DNA from: a bacterium
Lineage (GTDB): Bacteria > Ratteibacteria > UBA8468 > B48-G9 > DTJG01
Assembly: GCA_026418655.1 (NCBI GenBank)
Contig: JAOAAW010000195.1
Coordinates: 1 to 35,743 of the forward strand
DNA: 35,743 bases
Reading direction: 5' to 3'
Every line of letters starts with the position of its first letter. The stretch's first letter is position 1. Positions 15,852 through 24,399 of this stretch are shown here, piece by piece. Under the pieces are notes generated by a model, which did no database searches, had not been told where the DNA came from, and was given only the letters and a program-made list of their open reading frames with translations. The position numbers were made by a program, and so were the translations under genes.

Positions 15852-17954
15852 TTAATTTCTTTCGGCTGACAAAAGTGAAAGTGCGGCAAAAACAGGTCCC
15901 TGTGTCATTCCGCCACCTTCACATGTTGACCAGCCAATTGAATAGCCATTGCCATAACCATCAACATCAAAACCACGAAAATAGGGATAATCATTTCCAA
16001 GGCCAGGCACTTCAATTCCTCTTAATCCAAGCGGCATAAATCCTGGAATTTGTTTCAGCCCTGACTTATTATCAAAAAGGTCAGCCAGATGTTGTGATGA
16101 ACTTCTGTATCCTGAACCGCCCATAAAACTGACACCCACTGGGTTCCTTCCAAAGAGCCATTGTATCTGGCGTTCTGCGATTTTTGTATATCTATGCGTT
16201 TTCAGGATTCTGTTTGCAAGAAAACAGACAATTGCGACATATCCAAAATAGGCATTTGTTCCATGTCCATTTATGGCAGTGACAAGGTTTCTGGGTCTGA
16301 CTTTTTTGTACTCCATCATGTGTCCAAAAGGAGAACATCCTGTCAGTCGCTCTATCCAGGGCATAAATCTCTTGTAGGAATTTTCTATTTTTTTCCGTAA
16401 AGGATCGTCCGGAAATATTTCTGCATATTCAAACAGGGCAATCTGCGGATAAAACCCTGCAAGGTATATGGCACTTGCTTCAATTCCACTAGCAGGAAAA
16501 AATCCATCTTTTTCCTGATAATTTAAAATTCTTTCAATATGTATTCTGGCTTCTTCTCTGTATTCTTCACTTCCAGTGTAGTGCGCTATATTAAGGGCAC
16601 TCAGGGCAAGTGTTCCATATACGCTGACTGTAAAATTCTCACCGGCGTCCGGACTTTTGTAGAAGTTGTGCATTTTTATTGCTGCATCAATACATTTTTC
16701 TGCGTTTTTGGGTTCCTGCTGTTTTACCATAATGGCAAACTTTGCAATCGCTGCTGCAAAAAGTCGTGTGTACCAGGGTATCCAGGTGCTTTTATCAGGA
16801 TGTCTGTAATAGTGATGAATCTTTGGGTCTGAATATGCAAGATACATCTGTGTCAGGAAAAATCTGCCATCTTCTGCCTGCTTAATGCCAGAGACATGAG
16901 TGCTGACATTCGCATTTCCTCTTTCATCCACCGCGCTCAAAAAAAATTCCACTGTATAACGCGCCTCCTCCAGAGCATCTGGCAAAGGTCCACCTAAAAA
17001 AAACCATTTTCTTGGTGCGAGCCAGTGTCCGAGAAGTAAACAATAAAGATTTGTAACTATATTGGTACTATGACGTTCCCAGTTTCCGCCATCGTGCCAG
17101 CCCTTTGTTATTTTTGCTGGTTCATTAAGTTTCACAAGATTATCTTCATCAGGAGCATGCCAGTTTTTGCAGCCAGGTGCTGGTTGATAAAGAATTGGTC
17201 CATCATTGCAGCCATTCCTCCATGGAAGTTTTTGGCCGCAACGGTGATTGAAAAAACCCTGTAATGAAAGCCGTAACATTTTCAGATAAACATTTTTATT
17301 TATATCAAATTGATGGCTTTCTGCTTTTGTCCCATCAGGAAAATATACCCTTAAAAGGTATGTGCCATCTTTTTTTATTGAAGAAAAATCAGCAGTCCAC
17401 CAGTATCTTTTCCAGGCATATGCTCTGTGTCTTTTCATGGTTCCACAATAAACCTTTTTTCCTGTTATAGTGTTCAGAACCACAAATTTACCACAAGGGT
17501 AGTCCTTAAGTGTCCATATCACAACGCTTTTTTCAGATTCAGGATGATAACCAATCTGACAATCCTTGAATGCAACCGGCTCTTTTCCAAGAAATTCATC
17601 ATACTCTGCGGTTATACTTATATCTACACCTGATTGTTCAAGTTCTTCCACTGCCCTCAAAATTTTTAGTGCCTCTCTGTTTCGGGGTGCCTTTTTAAGT
17701 ACCTTTTCGCAATACTGTTTGCAATTTACCAGAAAATATGGTGAATTTAATACTTTAGATTTATGATAATCCACAAGGGCATGTAGCAGATTGCCTTCAA
17801 CACTGTTTGGGTCTTCAAGGCATATGGTTCTTGCTGCCAGCCATGCACGGTTATAATCATTTTTTTCTAAAAATTTAATACCTTCATTCCAGGCGTTTTT
17901 TATTCTGAGTGGCTTTGCTTCATATGTTTTCATAAACTTTATCTCTTCAACCAT
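15852..17954 (-). CDS. GH9 (cellulase)-family protein with N-terminal helical-repeat domain, no signal peptide
   Basis: Residues about 10-110 are helical and TPR-like (AWNEGIKFLEKNDYNRAW, YCEKVLKKAPRNREALKIL). An Ig-like CelD_N-type domain follows at about 115-235. The (alpha/alpha)6 GH9 domain starts near 240 and shows KGWHDGGNWER, AINGHGTNAYFGY, QIQWLFGRNPVGVSFMGG and, near the end, the putative proton donor Glu679 in STCEGGGMTQGP. In classic GH9 enzymes the first motif is DAGD with two acidic residues. Here Asp288 is kept, but the second, usual base position is Asn291. No signal peptide precedes it, although both neighbours are secreted. The ATG overlaps the upstream stop as TGATG. It may be an intracellular oligosaccharide enzyme or a binding protein. 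Confidence 0.82.
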   Translation of the reverse strand: MVEEIKFMKTYEAKPLRIKNAWNEGIKFLEKNDYNRAWLAARTICLEDPNSVEGNLLHALVDYHKSKVLNSPYFLVNCKQYCEKVLKKAPRNREALKILRAVEELEQSGVDISITAEYDEFLGKEPVAFKDCQIGYHPESEKSVVIWTLKDYPCGKFVVLNTITGKKVYCGTMKRHRAYAWKRYWWTADFSSIKKDGTYLLRVYFPDGTKAESHQFDINKNVYLKMLRLSLQGFFNHRCGQKLPWRNGCNDGPILYQPAPGCKNWHAPDEDNLVKLNEPAKITKGWHDGGNWERHSTNIVTNLYCLLLGHWLAPRKWFFLGGPLPDALEEARYTVEFFLSAVDERGNANVSTHVSGIKQAEDGRFFLTQMYLAYSDPKIHHYYRHPDKSTWIPWYTRLFAAAIAKFAIMVKQQEPKNAEKCIDAAIKMHNFYKSPDAGENFTVSVYGTLALSALNIAHYTGSEEYREEARIHIERILNYQEKDGFFPASGIEASAIYLAGFYPQIALFEYAEIFPDDPLRKKIENSYKRFMPWIERLTGCSPFGHMMEYKKVRPRNLVTAINGHGTNAYFGYVAIVCFLANRILKTHRYTKIAERQIQWLFGRNPVGVSFMGGSGYRSSSQHLADLFDNKSGLKQIPGFMPLGLRGIEVPGLGNDYPYFRGFDVDGYGNGYSIGWSTCEGGGMTQGPVFAALSLLSAERN

Positions 17955-20900
17955 CAGTAAACCTCCAGCTCTGAAAGGTATAATCCTTTCTTTACAACGA
18001 GCCGGACTTTTGAAGTGGTAAGCGATGGCAAGGCCAGTGTTATTGTTTCATTTGTATTTCCTGTGATACTCTTGACAGGTTTCCATTCTTTATCATCCCA
18101 TGCTTCTATGTCAAAATCAGATAAAACACAGTCAGGGTCCGGCCAATATCTTGGTTTATAAGAACGAATTACAATCTTGCTTATTTTTTTAGGTTCAGGA
18201 AATTCCACCTCAAGCCACTCAGGAGTTTTACCTGCCGGACTGACAAAGGATGGACTGAGTTTACCGTCATAAAGGGGGAACCAGCAAGTATCAGGGTCTC
18301 CATCAATGGCAAAATTACAATGTGGATACCATGTGTAATTCCTACTGCTTTTTGCCTTTGAGCCATTCTGGCTGGCTGCGATATTGCCGGGTTTGGCTCT
18401 ATAGTCAATGGATGACATAAAAAATGCGTCAGAAAGGAATTTTTCCATTATTGTGTCACCGGGTTTTTCTGTGGTGTAAATATGGACATCAAGGGGCTTG
18501 AACATGTCGGTGAACATGCCATTTTTTACTGCAATACTTCTTTTTTCTGACCAGACAAACAGTTGTGAAATGCCTTTATCTTTCAGCTCAAATGAAATTT
18601 CCTTGTTTTGTGCACCGTGATAAACCGCTATTACATAAAGGTTTTTGCCATACCTTCTTGATGAAATGCTCAATTTTTCACAAGATACTACCTCGTCATT
18701 TGTCTCTGGCTGAACCAGGACTTTTTCAAGGGAGCGGACTTCATTTCCTAAGGCGCGAACTGCTTCCCAGAGTTTTGGATTCATTCTTGGATTTGTATAG
18801 TCATGGAAATATGCCCAGAAAAGAATTCCTTTTGCCCCCCTTGCTATGGCAGCCCATACCTGGTTTCGTATTTCACAAAGCGTGAGAAACCTGCCATAAC
18901 CACTATAACCACTGCCTCTTGCCCAGTGTCCACCATAAAAATATTGTGGCCAGAGCCACCACGGTTTTTTGCCTGTGGAAAGTTTGGGACCAGGGAAATC
19001 TTTGTCAATCTTACCATTGGCAATCTCTATCATTGAGCTGCATCTATCAGCGGTTGTCAAAAACTTTTTCGCAAGTATGTCCTGGTCATCACCATACATA
19101 GGGTATGGATAGAGGTGATTCATCATAATGTCTGAAATGTAATAAAGGGATGTATACCCTCTAAAACTACCATTCATAGCGAAAGGATGATAGGGATCAA
19201 GCAAACTGGTTTGCTCGTACAATGCAACATATTCCTGCTGCCAGACGAGTTCTTCACCCCACAGATAACACAGAAGGGCAGGGTGATTTTTGAATTCTTC
19301 TACCTTCCCTTTTGCTTTTTGAAAAAGTTTCTCCTTCTGTTCTTTTGAAACAGTTTTTGACAGGGTGTTGGCTAAAGAATCAAGCAGGACAATTTTTATT
19401 CCAAGTTTGTATGCTTCATCCATAAAATCTTTGTTTACATCAAAAGCAGTGGTAACATTGAATCCTGCCTGAGCGAACATTTGAAGGTCTTCTTTTGTTC
19501 CTGTATTTCCATGGACACCTATCGGGAAAAACGGCTTTTCATCCACAAGAATATTACCATCTGTATCTATTCTTACTGTCTGTGGTTTTGTCTCAATATA
19601 TCTGAAATCGGTTTTTGCCCTGTCTATGACATTTCCTTTTAAATCAATGATATTCACCAATATTTCATAAACTCCGTACTTCAATCCAGAAACAGGGAAC
19701 TTCAGAATATTTTCAGTGTCAGGCGTTATTTCCTGTAAAAATTTTATTCGGGTATCATCCGATAATTTCAGGCCTGCCTGTAATTTTAGTTTTTTTGTTA
19801 CTGACTCTTTTGTGTCAAGGGTTATTTTTATTCTGACTTCCTTATCTTTCTGGGTTGAGAATACTATTTTCTTGTAGGAAGGGTTCAGCATTTCAATATC
19901 CGTTGCACTTGGATTGCGCAAGGAAACAAACCTCTGCCCGATTCTATTTCCTTTTTCATCAAGAATATTAAACCTGCATATAAATTCGCCTTCAATACAG
20001 GGTATCCCGACATCTTTATTGAATTCAATTTCATCTTCAGATACTAACAGAACATCCTGTTTTTCAATGTATTCCTTTCCAGAAGGGTCTTTAACGAAAA
20101 AATGTATCTGACCTGGCATAGATTTATGACAGATTAAACTGCCTTTGAAATTCAGAAATAGTCCATCTTCTGAAAGAACAGGGTTTATTTTCAGGTTTTT
20201 CACAAAAACAGAGGAAGGACTGATTATTGAAAGTGAATTTCCAATCAAACTATTGGAATCCTGTCCAGATGTTTTCTGCCAGGTGGCAAGGTCTCCTGTG
20301 GCTGCAAGTGAACTTTCAAGCCACGAACCACCGACCATCTCTTGAGATTGCCATCTGCTCACGATTGTTTCAGGCGAAAACACATTTTCATCACTGAATA
20401 GATTGACATCTCCATAAATTGCAATTGCCTGATTGCAGTTTAGAAAAAGGTTATGGATGATTAAAACATCTGTTTTTCCATAACCTCCGGTCAGAGTTAT
20501 TGCGTCTTTTGTTTCTCTGAAGATATTGTTCTGGACTGTGAAGGTTCCATTGGCAAAGGAAATTCCGTTTCCAATACATTCATTATACTCAAAAACTATT
20601 TTCTGTCCGGCGTCCAAAGGATATGTAGTAAAGGCAACAGGATTATGTTTGAAAATGTTGTTTTTTACAACAGGTACAGGACTGTTTTTGTAAACACGCA
20701 GATACACCCCGGCATTTTTGTTTTCATAAATCTTGTTGCCAATAATGGTACCTCCTCCTTCAAGACAAATACCATTATTTCCACATTGAAATACTTCTGA
20801 GTTCTTTATGGTCCAGTTACCGGGTCCCTGGATGCCTGAAAGAAATGCGTAGTTACTGGCAGGATAATTATTGTGGACCCGACAATTCTCTATGATACAG

Positions 20901-21550
20901 TAATTTCCGCCGGTGCTGATTATGTTTGTCTGTGCATTTTTACATTCTAAATTTATAAGATGATTGTAATTGCCTGCAACAGAAAAACAACTTTTTCTCC
21001 GGATACGAACAACAGAATTTTCAAGGAGGGTACCTTCAGATGGATTTATATGCAAAATAACCCTGTTTTCTTCCTTTTTTATTTCACAAAACCAGGAACC
21101 TTTTGATGCTTGAAGTTCTGTAAAATTATTTTTTTCCTGCAATTGTTTTCCATTCAACCACACGCCAGCAAGCCCTGTGTTTGTGTCTCTTACTGAAACT
21201 CCTGGAATATCAACATTCCATATTCCAGAGGCATCTATTTTAATTGCTTTTGATGGAATCTCACTTTCTCCATCTATGACAACACTTCCTTCTCCTTGAA
21301 AAACAATTGGTTGCTCTTTTGTTCCTGATACATTAAGAAAAATCTGTTCCTCATAAATTCCCTGCTGTATCAAAACAATATCACCTGGTTTGACAATATC
21401 TGCTGCCTTTTGGATTGTTCTGAATGCACCAGTAGATGTGTTTTCTTTACCGCCCGACAGGTCTGAACCATCAGTCCTTACAAAATAAGTATCGCATTCT
21501 GCAAGATTAAAAAAACCAAAGATCAGTATGACAAACTTTATTATGAGCAA
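17954..21550 (-). CDS. Secreted beta-helix / TIM-barrel hydrolase-like / discoidin giant protein (1198 residues)
   Basis: After a signal peptide (hydrophobic core to about residue 18) comes a right-handed parallel beta-helix at about 20-430. It opens with the DUF1565-like YFVRTDGSDLSGG and GAFRTIQKAADIVKPGDIVL and has repeated NNIF/NGIC-type turns as in pectate-lyase folds. A beta-rich linker leads to a TIM-barrel domain starting FFPIGVHGNTG near 677, with YLWGEELVW near 767 and KGILFWAYFHDYTNPRMNP. A discoidin domain ends the protein (AIDGDPDTCWF to LYLSELEVY). The first recognised start codon in frame is TTG at 21550, poorly placed for the ribosome site. An ATT six codons upstream at 21568 is ideally spaced. 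A polysaccharide lyase or hydrolase role is inferred. Confidence 0.78.
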   Translation of the reverse strand: MLIIKFVILIFGFFNLAECDTYFVRTDGSDLSGGKENTSTGAFRTIQKAADIVKPGDIVLIQQGIYEEQIFLNVSGTKEQPIVFQGEGSVVIDGESEIPSKAIKIDASGIWNVDIPGVSVRDTNTGLAGVWLNGKQLQEKNNFTELQASKGSWFCEIKKEENRVILHINPSEGTLLENSVVRIRRKSCFSVAGNYNHLINLECKNAQTNIISTGGNYCIIENCRVHNNYPASNYAFLSGIQGPGNWTIKNSEVFQCGNNGICLEGGGTIIGNKIYENKNAGVYLRVYKNSPVPVVKNNIFKHNPVAFTTYPLDAGQKIVFEYNECIGNGISFANGTFTVQNNIFRETKDAITLTGGYGKTDVLIIHNLFLNCNQAIAIYGDVNLFSDENVFSPETIVSRWQSQEMVGGSWLESSLAATGDLATWQKTSGQDSNSLIGNSLSIISPSSVFVKNLKINPVLSEDGLFLNFKGSLICHKSMPGQIHFFVKDPSGKEYIEKQDVLLVSEDEIEFNKDVGIPCIEGEFICRFNILDEKGNRIGQRFVSLRNPSATDIEMLNPSYKKIVFSTQKDKEVRIKITLDTKESVTKKLKLQAGLKLSDDTRIKFLQEITPDTENILKFPVSGLKYGVYEILVNIIDLKGNVIDRAKTDFRYIETKPQTVRIDTDGNILVDEKPFFPIGVHGNTGTKEDLQMFAQAGFNVTTAFDVNKDFMDEAYKLGIKIVLLDSLANTLSKTVSKEQKEKLFQKAKGKVEEFKNHPALLCYLWGEELVWQQEYVALYEQTSLLDPYHPFAMNGSFRGYTSLYYISDIMMNHLYPYPMYGDDQDILAKKFLTTADRCSSMIEIANGKIDKDFPGPKLSTGKKPWWLWPQYFYGGHWARGSGYSGYGRFLTLCEIRNQVWAAIARGAKGILFWAYFHDYTNPRMNPKLWEAVRALGNEVRSLEKVLVQPETNDEVVSCEKLSISSRRYGKNLYVIAVYHGAQNKEISFELKDKGISQLFVWSEKRSIAVKNGMFTDMFKPLDVHIYTTEKPGDTIMEKFLSDAFFMSSIDYRAKPGNIAASQNGSKAKSSRNYTWYPHCNFAIDGDPDTCWFPLYDGKLSPSFVSPAGKTPEWLEVEFPEPKKISKIVIRSYKPRYWPDPDCVLSDFDIEAWDDKEWKPVKSITGNTNETITLALPSLTTSKVRLVVKKGLYLSELEVY

Positions 21551-21573
21551 ATTTTGGGTGATCTTAATTTTTT

Positions 21574-21580
21574 CCTCCTT
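21574..21580 (-). promoter_or_regulatory. Strong Shine-Dalgarno (AAGGAGG) pointing to an ATT start at 21568
   Basis: AAGGAGG lies just after the PIG-L stop. It is 5 bases from an in-frame ATT codon (21566-21568) but 23 bases from the TTG at 21550. No ATG lies at usable spacing in this frame. An ATT start would give a signal sequence beginning with Met-Lys-Ile. Confidence 0.6.
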
Positions 21581-21583
21581 TTT

Positions 21584-22330
21584 TCAAAGAACTAAATGTC
21601 CTGCTCGCACCCTGAATTTCTTAAATGCTTCTGCATATTTGACACCGATTTGTTTTCCATATTGTTCTGAAATTCTTATTGCCAGTTCATCAAATGCTTC
21701 CTTTCCGAGTTCCTCTACACTTTTTCTGTTTTCTGTGGTTTCTTTTTTTTGTATACCTCCCATTTCGATCTGACTTTTATGACAATAACAGGCATTCTTT
21801 TTTTTCTCAATATACCGCGTGATGTCTTCAAAATGGTTGGGTTTTTCTGTGTTATAGAAAAAGATTTCCTTTACAAAATGCGGTTCAATTCCATTCTTCA
21901 GATGTTCAGGATAAAAATGGGGAAAGCCGGCAAAAACAACTGCTTCTGCGGAGAGAATTCCCACTGTTCTGTGGTCAGGATGAACTTCATAAGGCAAAAA
22001 AGGATCAAGCGTCATTACAATATCTGGCTTAACCTGCCTGATAACCTTCATGATTTTTCCTCTTAATTTCAGGTCAGGATATAAAAAACCATCTTCTTCA
22101 CCAAGGAAAAAAACCTCTTTCACTCCAAGGACTCTCGCTGCTTCCAGTGTCTCTTTTTTCCTGATTTCAGCAAGTGTTTCAATATCAAGGTTTCTGTCAT
22201 ATGTTCCACGATTTCCCTTTGTGCATATAAGGTAAAAGATTTCACCCCCTTTATCCACATACTTTGCGATAGTCCCTCCGCAATAACATTCAGCATCGTC
22301 CGGATGCGCTTGAATGTTCAACAATTTCAT
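21584..22330 (-). CDS. PIG-L / LmbE-family zinc deacetylase
   Basis: Members remove N-acetyl groups from GlcNAc-containing substrates using zinc. The metal-binding AHPDDAE is at residues 8-14 (His9, Asp11-Asp12), and the second motif HPDHR lies near 117-121. The length of 248 is typical of the single-domain family. There is no signal peptide, so the substrate is probably cytosolic, such as an imported amino-sugar or a thiol precursor. In this cluster a role in amino-sugar breakdown is plausible but unproved. The ATG lacks a Shine-Dalgarno sequence and is preceded by a 10-base palindrome. It follows the pseudopilin stop by 63 bases and is followed by the beta-helix gene after 33 bases. Confidence 0.9.
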   Translation of the reverse strand: MKLLNIQAHPDDAECYCGGTIAKYVDKGGEIFYLICTKGNRGTYDRNLDIETLAEIRKKETLEAARVLGVKEVFFLGEEDGFLYPDLKLRGKIMKVIRQVKPDIVMTLDPFLPYEVHPDHRTVGILSAEAVVFAGFPHFYPEHLKNGIEPHFVKEIFFYNTEKPNHFEDITRYIEKKKNACYCHKSQIEMGGIQKKETTENRKSVEELGKEAFDELAIRISEQYGKQIGVKYAEAFKKFRVRAGHLVL

Positions 22331-22331
22331 A

Positions 22332-22341
22332 GTAGTACTAC
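22332..22341. repeat. Ten-base perfect palindrome next to the PIG-L start codon
   Basis: GTAGTACTAC reads the same on both strands and ends one base before the PIG-L ATG, where a ribosome site would normally lie. It could be a protein-binding site or a small RNA fold, or chance. Confidence 0.25.
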
Positions 22342-22393
22342 GTGTCTGGGTGCCTCAATATTAAAATGGCAGTCCCTTTCCTTTACTGATTTT

Positions 22394-23122
22394 TCAAGGT
22401 ATATGTGGGTACCAATATTTATATAAAGCAGCAGCATCATACGGAATACCCAAATTATGGAAAGGAACCCCTTCAGCATGACCGTCGCAAAATAGAATAT
22501 TACTCACAGAATCATGGCCAGCCCTTGCTGAAGCATGAATGGTGAACCCTGGTGCCCAGAGAAGTGGGACTTTTTCCCAGTAAGGATTGTGAGCATACTC
22601 AAAAAGAAAAATTTTTGATGCAGGGTTTCTAACCCTGGCAAGTTTTCCTCCCCAGTTTACACCATTGGTTGCGCCAACATAGATCCCACCAATATCAGGT
22701 AACGCGAGATACATATTACTCACATACCTGACCTGGCTTGTTATTGCATTATAACCCGGGGGTGCATACCAATCACCCCACCAAGAAGTTCTTCGCGCCT
22801 TGGGACATTGAAAAATTTTCCATTGATTGTTTACATACAATGCAAGAGCCGAAAGATAGTTTGGTGCGGTCCGGACATCGTCGTTCCAGTAAGTCCAGAA
22901 GAAACTTGAATTCCCTGGATTTCCCAGTGGTGGAAGATAACCATTATTGTCTACCTCATACTGAGCCATTGCCAGCCCCAGCTGCTTCAGATTGGCAAGG
23001 CAAACAGCCTGTCTTGCTTTTTCTCTGGCACGGCTCAAGACAGGCAGAAGCATCGCTGCAAGTATGGCTATAATCGCAATTACCACAAGCAATTCAATGA
23101 GAGTGAATCCATTCTTTTTCAT
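22394..23122 (-). CDS. Pseudopilin with N-terminal methylation motif and C-terminal H-X9-DG signature
   Basis: The N-terminus MKKNGFTLIELLVVIAIIAI is a type IV prepilin/pseudopilin signal, with Gly before the cleavage site and Glu at mature position 5. A hydrophobic helix and the ARQAVCLANLKQLGLAMAQY segment follow. Near the C-terminus His, nine residues, then Asp-Gly (from HDSV to FCDGHAEG) is the exact H-X9-DG motif of the large pseudopilin-like families of Lentisphaerae and Planctomycetes. A GTG at 23131 would lie inside the Shine-Dalgarno AGGAGGTG, so the ATG at 23122 is the start (242 residues). The ATG overlaps the regulator stop as ATGA. It is probably assembled or held at the envelope and may contact glycans. 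The latter is inference. Confidence 0.9.
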   Translation of the reverse strand: MKKNGFTLIELLVVIAIIAILAAMLLPVLSRAREKARQAVCLANLKQLGLAMAQYEVDNNGYLPPLGNPGNSSFFWTYWNDDVRTAPNYLSALALYVNNQWKIFQCPKARRTSWWGDWYAPPGYNAITSQVRYVSNMYLALPDIGGIYVGATNGVNWGGKLARVRNPASKIFLFEYAHNPYWEKVPLLWAPGFTIHASARAGHDSVSNILFCDGHAEGVPFHNLGIPYDAAALYKYWYPHIP

Positions 23123-24264
23123 AACACCCACCTCCTTTCAAGATTTTGTAATGTTTGTTTTTTCTCTTCATGATCTTGAACAAAATCAGGGTCTGTGCTT
23201 TTTCTGACTACCAGTTCTGGCTTAATTTCTATGATAATTGATTTATCCTTTTGAATTTCATCTATCCCAAGAAGCAGTTTAAGGGATGCGCTTACAATTT
23301 TTTCTTTCGGTTGCCTTATTGTTGTAAGTAATACATCTGGCTTTGCTGCTTCTGGTGTATCATCAAAACCAGCAATGGCTAAATCCTGAGGGATTCTATA
23401 GCCATAGTTTTGAACCAGATTTTCAAGATAATAGATGGCAAAACAATCATAAGGCGTAAAACAAGCAGCTATTATATTTTTTTTCTCCAGTAGAAACTGA
23501 ACCCCATGGCTTATTGCAGGACCTTCGGGTGCTCCAAGAAACACCAAATCCTCGTTGAATACCTTATTCTTCTCAAGAAAATATCTGTAGGTATTGAATA
23601 TTCTTTTTCTCAATTCATTGCTGTCATCAATATAAGCAATACTGTGGTATCCCTTTGAAAACAGATGCTCCATCATCAAGGATGCTCCATAGACCTCATC
23701 AACTTTTACCTGCGTTGATGGCAGGTCAGTCCAGAAATCATTTATGATAACAAACTTCATTCCCAGTTCTACCAGTTTCTCTCTTATTTCTTCTTCTTTA
23801 GAAAGGATATTGGGAAATTTCAAAACATTTTTTATGCCTCTTTCTGCAAAACTCTGGATGAACATTTCCTCTCTTTCAATTTTATTGTCAGCATCAGCGA
23901 CTACAACATGGTAACCGATTTCGCCTGCCTGAAATATAATCTGTCTGAGAAATTCAACAAAAATAGGATTTCGCAGATGTGGGACAATAACCCCTATATC
24001 ATTCTTGCCATTTGTGGTTCCCCTGACAAAATTGCCAAGCCCCCATTTTTTCTCTATCAGTCCTTCTTCTTCAAGCTTTGCAAGTGCCCTTCGTACTGAA
24101 ATTAAACTCACATTGTAATTTTGTGCAAGGGTTCTTTCAGATATTAAAGGATCTCCGGGAAGGAGTTCACCTGTCTTTATTTTTTCTTTGATGTCAGCGA
24201 TAATGTGGTCTGTCTTAAAAACCCTCTTCAGGTCTAATCTGTTGCTTTTTTCGTCTTTAGCCAT
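23119..24264 (-). CDS. GntR-type winged helix fused to LacI/periplasmic-binding-like sensor: transcription regulator
   Basis: The winged helix covers about residues 18-84 (LISERTLAQNYNVSLISVRR, then ALAKLEEEGLIEKKWGLGNF). A LacI-type ligand-binding domain covers about 90-360 (IGVIVPHLRNPIFVEFLRQI to IAGFDDTPEAAKPDVLLTTI). This AraR-like design usually senses sugars. The ATG has AGAGGA about 5 bases upstream. A perfect-hexamer promoter and an ATATC/GATAT inverted repeat precede it, so it may control its own transcription. Its last codons (RRWVL) encode the ribosome site of the pseudopilin gene, and the two overlap by 4 bases. It is the obvious regulator of the glycan cluster; the ligand is unknown. 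Confidence 0.9.
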   Translation of the reverse strand: MAKDEKSNRLDLKRVFKTDHIIADIKEKIKTGELLPGDPLISERTLAQNYNVSLISVRRALAKLEEEGLIEKKWGLGNFVRGTTNGKNDIGVIVPHLRNPIFVEFLRQIIFQAGEIGYHVVVADADNKIEREEMFIQSFAERGIKNVLKFPNILSKEEEIREKLVELGMKFVIINDFWTDLPSTQVKVDEVYGASLMMEHLFSKGYHSIAYIDDSNELRKRIFNTYRYFLEKNKVFNEDLVFLGAPEGPAISHGVQFLLEKKNIIAACFTPYDCFAIYYLENLVQNYGYRIPQDLAIAGFDDTPEAAKPDVLLTTIRQPKEKIVSASLKLLLGIDEIQKDKSIIIEIKPELVVRKSTDPDFVQDHEEKKQTLQNLERRWVL

Positions 24265-24279
24265 ATTGTTCCTCTACTC

Positions 24280-24294
24280 ATATCTAACTGATAT
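24280..24294. promoter_or_regulatory. Candidate operator: inverted repeat ATATC-n5-GATAT
   Basis: The arms ATATC and GATAT are separated by AGTTA, and the element lies 9 bases downstream of the -10 hexamer in the leader of the regulator gene. Five-base arms are short for a GntR or LacI operator. The position would allow repression by the encoded regulator. Confidence 0.4.
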
Positions 24295-24303
24295 TCTACT
24301 GTT

Positions 24304-24331
24304 ATTATACTCGGGAGAAAAATTTTGTCAA
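24304..24331 (-). promoter_or_regulatory. Sigma-70 promoter with perfect hexamers for the regulator/pseudopilin/glycan cluster
   Basis: TTGACA (24326-24331) and TATAAT (24304-24309) are separated by 16 bases on the reverse strand. Predicted start is near 24297, giving a leader of about 33 bases. No terminator separates pyrG from this promoter, so some read-through from the upstream operon is possible. Confidence 0.88.
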
Positions 24332-24399
24332 GACATGCGGATTAAAAAAGAATTGTTTGATGAGGGTGATTTTCCAGAATTAATTGATGGGACTGATAT

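Noticed and set aside
23123..23131. GTG start for the pseudopilin three codons upstream
   Set aside because: The GTG lies inside the AGGAGGTG ribosome site, and the ATG at 23122 fits both the spacing and the usual Met-Lys-Lys prepilin N-terminus.
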